This document shows, one piece after another, positions 61,257 through 64,000 of a stretch of 64,000 nt of DNA (positions are counted from its first letter, which is position 1; every line of letters begins with the position of its first letter). Under the pieces are notes generated by a model. That model was not told the origin of the DNA. It saw nothing but the letters and a program-made list of their open reading frames with translations, and made no database searches. Origin of the DNA: Gluconobacter sp. Dm-62 (GTDB lineage: Bacteria; Pseudomonadota; Alphaproteobacteria; Acetobacterales; Acetobacteraceae); NCBI RefSeq assembly GCF_018256155.1, contig NZ_JAERLY010000003.1:219444-283443 (forward strand), given 5' to 3'. The position numbers and the translations under genes are program-made.

Positions 61257-63721
61257 GATCCGGGGTGAACGTAGCGGCGGAGGAACGGGGCTGTGACGCT
61301 GTGTTCCGAAGCCGCGACGGTCTCGGGTGTTCCTGCTGCCACGATCCGGCCGCCCTTGCGTCCCGCACCGGGGCCGAGATCGACGATCCAGTCGCTCGCG
61401 GCGGCTACGCGCATGTCATGCTCGGCCAGAACGACGGTGTTGCCCTGATCGACCAGCGCCTGAAGCTGGAGCATCAGCCGGTCTACGTCGGCCGGGTGCA
61501 GGCCCGTTGTGGGTTCGTCCAGAACATAGAGGATGTGTCCGTTACGCTGCTTCTGAAGTTCGGTCGCAAGTTTGATGCGCTGCGCTTCGCCGCCTGAGAG
61601 TTCGGTGGCGGGCTGTCCGAGACGGAGATAGCCCAGTCCGCCGCGACGCAGGGTGTCGAAGCCGTGCGCCAGAACGGGCACATCCGCGAAGACGTCACAG
61701 GCATCGTCAATGCTCAGTCCCAGCACATCCGCGATGCTGTGCCCGTTCCACTGGACTTCCAGAACCTCGGGTTTGTAGCGGCTGCCGTGACAGACGGGGC
61801 AGGGCGTCTGCACGGTTGGCAGGAACAGAAGCTCTACATCGACCGTCCCTACGCCTTCGCAGCGCGGGCAGCGTCCCTTGGCGACATTGAAAGAGAACCA
61901 GCCCGCATCGAAATGGCGCGTTTTTGCGTCCGGCGTTTCCGCGAACAGGCGGCGGATCGTGTCGAACAGGCCGGTATAGGTGGCGGGGTTGGAGCGCGGG
62001 GTGCGTCCGATCGGTTTCTGGTCGATCATGACCATGCGTTTGATCGGGCCGGTTCCGCCCGAAACGTTCCCCTTGGGCTCGCGATGTTCGGGGGGCGGGG
62101 CCTCATCCGTGCTGTCGTCGTCGGGGTCGATGTCCACTTTCTGGCCCAGAGCACGGGCCATGATGGAGACGAGGGCCTGCCCGACGAGGCTGGATTTCCC
62201 GGAGCCTGACACGCCTGTCACCGAAACCAGCACCCCGAGCGGGAGCGTCAGGGCCAGATGGTCCAGATTGTTCCAGCAGATATCGGTCAGCTCCAGCGTG
62301 CCGGTTGGTTTGCGGACCGGGGTCGTGCGGGGCTGGACTGCGCCAAACAGATAGGGGCGTGTGCGGGAGTCCTTTACGTCCCGCAGTCTGTCAGGCAGGC
62401 CGCTGTAGAGAATGCGGCCGCCCCGTTCGCCGGCATCCGGACCGACATCCACCAGCCATTCGGCGCGGCGGATCACGTCCGGGTTATGCTCGACGACGAT
62501 CAGCGAATTGCCCGCGTCGCGCAGCCCGGAACTGGGTTCGTCCAGCACATAGACCACGCCGAACAGGTTCGAGCGGATTTGTGTGCCGAGCTTCAGGCGC
62601 TGGTATTCGCCGGGCGAGAGTGTCTGCACGCTTCGGTCGAGCTGGAGATAGCCCAGCCCCAGATCCAGCAGCACGTCGATGCGCTCGATCATGGCGTCGA
62701 CCATGCCACGCGCGGCTACGGCCGTGGCGTCCTTGCCGTTCGCAAGGGTTTTGGCGGATGTGCGGAGTGAGGCGGCGATGTCTTCGAGGGTGCGCTTCGA
62801 GAAGTCGGCGATGTTCAGTCCGTCGAATGTCACGCGCAGAGCATCGGGGTTCAGGCGCTGTCCGTGGCAGACCGGGCAGGGGGCGGAGACCATGAAGGAG
62901 GCTGCCCGCTTGCGCATTTTCTCGCTCTGCGACTGCGTGAAGGTGTGCAGGACATAGCGCCGTGCGCCGCTGAAGGTGCCGTTGTAATCAGACGGAATGC
63001 CGCGCTTGATGGCGTCCATGACCTGAGCGTGGGTGCGGCCGGGATAGACGGGCTCGGTCGGTGTTTCTTCCGTGTAGAGGATCCAGTCGCGGGTCTTTTT
63101 CGGCAGGTCGCGCCAGGGGCAGTCCACATCCACGCCACGGGTGATGAGAATGTCCCGGAAGTTCTGTCCCTGCCAGGCCGTGGGCCAGGCCGCGACGGCG
63201 CGGTCACGGATGCTCAGGCTGTCATCGGGAACGAGCGTCTGTTCCGTCACGTCATAGATGCGGCCCAGTCCGTGACATTTCGGGCAGGCGCCCATGGGGG
63301 TGTTGGGCGAAAAGGACTCTGCCTCCAGCCGTGAGAGGCCGGGGGGATAGGTGCCTGCGCGGGAATAGAGCATCCGCAGCAGGTTCGAGAGTGTCGTCAG
63401 GCTGCCGACGCTGGAGCGGCTGCTGCTTCCGCCGCGCTGCTGCTGAAGGGCGACTGCTGGCGGCAGTCCGTCGATGGAGGCCACGACCGGGACCGGCATC
63501 TGGTCGAACAGGCGTCTGGCATAGGGGGAGACGGAATCCAGATAGCGCCGCTGCGCCTCGGCATAGATGGTCCCGAAGGCCAGCGAGGACTTGCCGGACC
63601 CGGAAACCCCTGTGACGACGACGAGCCGGTCACGCGGCAGGTCCACATCCACGTTTTCCAGATTGTGTTCCCGCGCCCCTCTGACGCGGATCATCTCATG
63701 GGGCGAGGGCGTCTGGGACAT
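61241..63721 (-). CDS. UvrA-like ABC-ATPase (short excinuclease A paralogue) with shortened first NBD
   Basis: An 826-residue UvrA-like DNA-damage protein; canonical UvrA is about 940. NBD1 has Walker [14 protein letters not shown] near residue 37. Zinc motifs CPKCHGLG and CPVCHGQ follow, then signature [13 protein letters not shown] and Walker [12 protein letters not shown] near 394. NBD2 has [23 protein letters not shown] and [20 protein letters not shown] and [20 protein letters not shown]1 goes straight from SSGL to [13 protein letters not shown], 15 residues shorter than the matching part of NBD2, so the D-loop region is missing. The short length suggests a UvrA2-type protein, not the housekeeping UvrA. 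A hairpin covers its ribosome site. Confidence 0.9.
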   Translation of the reverse strand: MSQTPSPHEMIRVRGAREHNLENVDVDLPRDRLVVVTGVSGSGKSSLAFGTIYAEAQRRYLDSVSPYARRLFDQMPVPVVASIDGLPPAVALQQQRGGSSSRSSVGSLTTLSNLLRMLYSRAGTYPPGLSRLEAESFSPNTPMGACPKCHGLGRIYDVTEQTLVPDDSLSIRDRAVAAWPTAWQGQNFRDILITRGVDVDCPWRDLPKKTRDWILYTEETPTEPVYPGRTHAQVMDAIKRGIPSDYNGTFSGARRYVLHTFTQSQSEKMRKRAASFMVSAPCPVCHGQRLNPDALRVTFDGLNIADFSKRTLEDIAASLRTSAKTLANGKDATAVAARGMVDAMIERIDVLLDLGLGYLQLDRSVQTLSPGEYQRLKLGTQIRSNLFGVVYVLDEPSSGLRDAGNSLIVVEHNPDVIRRAEWLVDVGPDAGERGGRILYSGLPDRLRDVKDSRTRPYLFGAVQPRTTPVRKPTGTLELTDICWNNLDHLALTLPLGVLVSVTGVSGSGKSSLVGQALVSIMARALGQKVDIDPDDDSTDEAPPPEHREPKGNVSGGTGPIKRMVMIDQKPIGRTPRSNPATYTGLFDTIRRLFAETPDAKTRHFDAGWFSFNVAKGRCPRCEGVGTVDVELLFLPTVQTPCPVCHGSRYKPEVLEVQWNGHSIADVLGLSIDDACDVFADVPVLAHGFDTLRRGGLGYLRLGQPATELSGGEAQRIKLATELQKQRNGHILYVLDEPTTGLHPADVDRLMLQLQALVDQGNTVVLAEHDMRVAAASDWIVDLGPGAGRKGGRIVAAGTPETVAASEHSVTAPFLRRYVHPGSQDTG

Positions 63722-63725
63722 GGGG

Positions 63726-63751
63726 CACTCCTGATGATGTCCGCAGGAGTG
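63726..63751 (-). promoter_or_regulatory. Hairpin sequestering the ribosome site of the UvrA-like gene
   Basis: CACTCCTG (63726-63733) and CAGGAGTG (63744-63751) are perfect complements. On the minus strand the 3' arm is CAGGAGTG, the Shine-Dalgarno sequence 4 bases before the ATG. Folding would block initiation. Confidence 0.5.
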
Positions 63752-63787
63752 TAGACCCGCCAGACATCAGAGTACACAAACCACGCC

Positions 63788-64000
63788 TCAGAAGCGGCGG
63801 CTGAGGCGGGCTTCCTGAAAGGCGGCGTTGATGATCTGTGTTTCGCGCATCGCCAGTTCGCGGATTTTTTCTCCCATCGCGCTGACCTTGTCCGGGTGGT
63901 ACTGCCGGATCAGATCACGATAGGCGCGCTTGATGTCGTCGGGTGATGCGAACTCGCTGACGCCGAGGACTTCGAACCACGTCCGGTCCGCGGGGGGGGG
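63788..64000 (-). CDS. J-domain (DnaJ-like) protein, N-terminus beyond the window
   Basis: Seventy codons are readable before the TGA complementary to 63788-63790, ending SRRF. The sequence shows a J domain at the very C-terminus: [37 protein letters not shown], with the HPD tripeptide that stimulates DnaK ATPase, then [21 protein letters not shown]-terminal J domain with VSAMGEK recalls DjlA-type co-chaperones, usually membrane-anchored with a TerB-like middle domain, but the rest lies outside. Upstream of the J domain are several proline codons (run of nine G at the window edge). It lies 66 bases upstream of the UvrA-like gene on the same strand. Confidence 0.88.
   Translation of the reverse strand, partial: PPPADRTWFEVLGVSEFASPDDIKRAYRDLIRQYHPDKVSAMGEKIRELAMRETQIINAAFQEARLSRRF

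Noticed and set aside
1..64000. tRNA, rRNA, CRISPR arrays, insertion sequences, prophage
   Set aside because: I looked for conserved tRNA ends, repeat-spacer patterns, transposase motifs and terminal repeats and saw none. A tRNAscan or repeat search could still find something small.
63992..64000. Run of nine G at the window end as a phase-variable tract
   Set aside because: It lies at the truncated edge and fits proline codons before the J domain; not enough context.

Overview
The window is high-GC bacterial DNA (roughly 60% GC by eye). Gene content points to an acetic acid bacterium (Acetobacteraceae), most likely Gluconobacter. The signs are an alphaproteobacterial fliL-fliM-DUF6468-motE flagellar block, several glycosyltransferases, an oxidoreductase with a divergent LysR regulator, and Hint-domain surface proteins. 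The genus is inferred from gene content, not from an rRNA or marker sequence. I saw no rRNA, tRNA, CRISPR array, insertion sequence or prophage.

Layout. 1-4.8 kb: the 3'-truncated biotin gene bioA, a small conserved-looking ORF, selO, and a LysR regulator divergent from a short-chain dehydrogenase. 4.97-16.5 kb: a one-directional locus with a type I secretion ABC transporter and its HlyD adaptor, a SEL1-repeat protein, a very large two-domain glycosyltransferase, a protein with a ChW-like segment, a GT4 glycosyltransferase and a small unknown protein. This is my best candidate for an undescribed surface-protein or glycan export system. 16.5-22.9 kb: dps, then pstCAB-phoU-phoB-phoR behind a candidate Pho box and without pstS. 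22.9-26.5 kb: a secreted prolyl oligopeptidase converging on an asparagine permease. 26.7-33.4 kb: an SLT/SPOR lipoprotein divergent from fliL-fliM-DUF6468-motE-TPR. 33.4-40.4 kb: a TetR regulator divergent from a complete RND efflux operon plus a small periplasmic protein, with a striking perfect hairpin in the divergent gap. 40.4-42.7 kb: a very AT-rich gap (about 28% GC) and a Hint-domain protein. 42.7-47.1 kb: a thiamine acquisition operon (TonB receptor, phosphotransferase, PnuC-type transporter) preceded by a clear TPP riboswitch. 47.3-50.7 kb: a chemoreceptor, an MFS exporter and a DUF218 protein. 50.7-55.7 kb: an AGE-family sugar isomerase divergent from rpe-heparinase II/III-GT4. 55.6-58.0 kb: an unusually long flagellin (792 aa). 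58.4-61.3 kb: lutABC for lactate oxidation. 61.2-64.0 kb: a short UvrA-like ATPase with a lesion in its first nucleotide-binding domain, then a truncated J-domain gene.

How they work together. Phosphate sensing and uptake form one operon: PstCAB transport, PhoU and PhoR signalling, PhoB activating through the upstream box. The thiamine operon couples outer-membrane uptake, inner-membrane transport and a probable kinase under TPP feedback. Motility genes are scattered in three places: the switch and stator-helper block, a chemoreceptor, and flagellin. Intrinsic terminators with perfect stems separate most transcription units.
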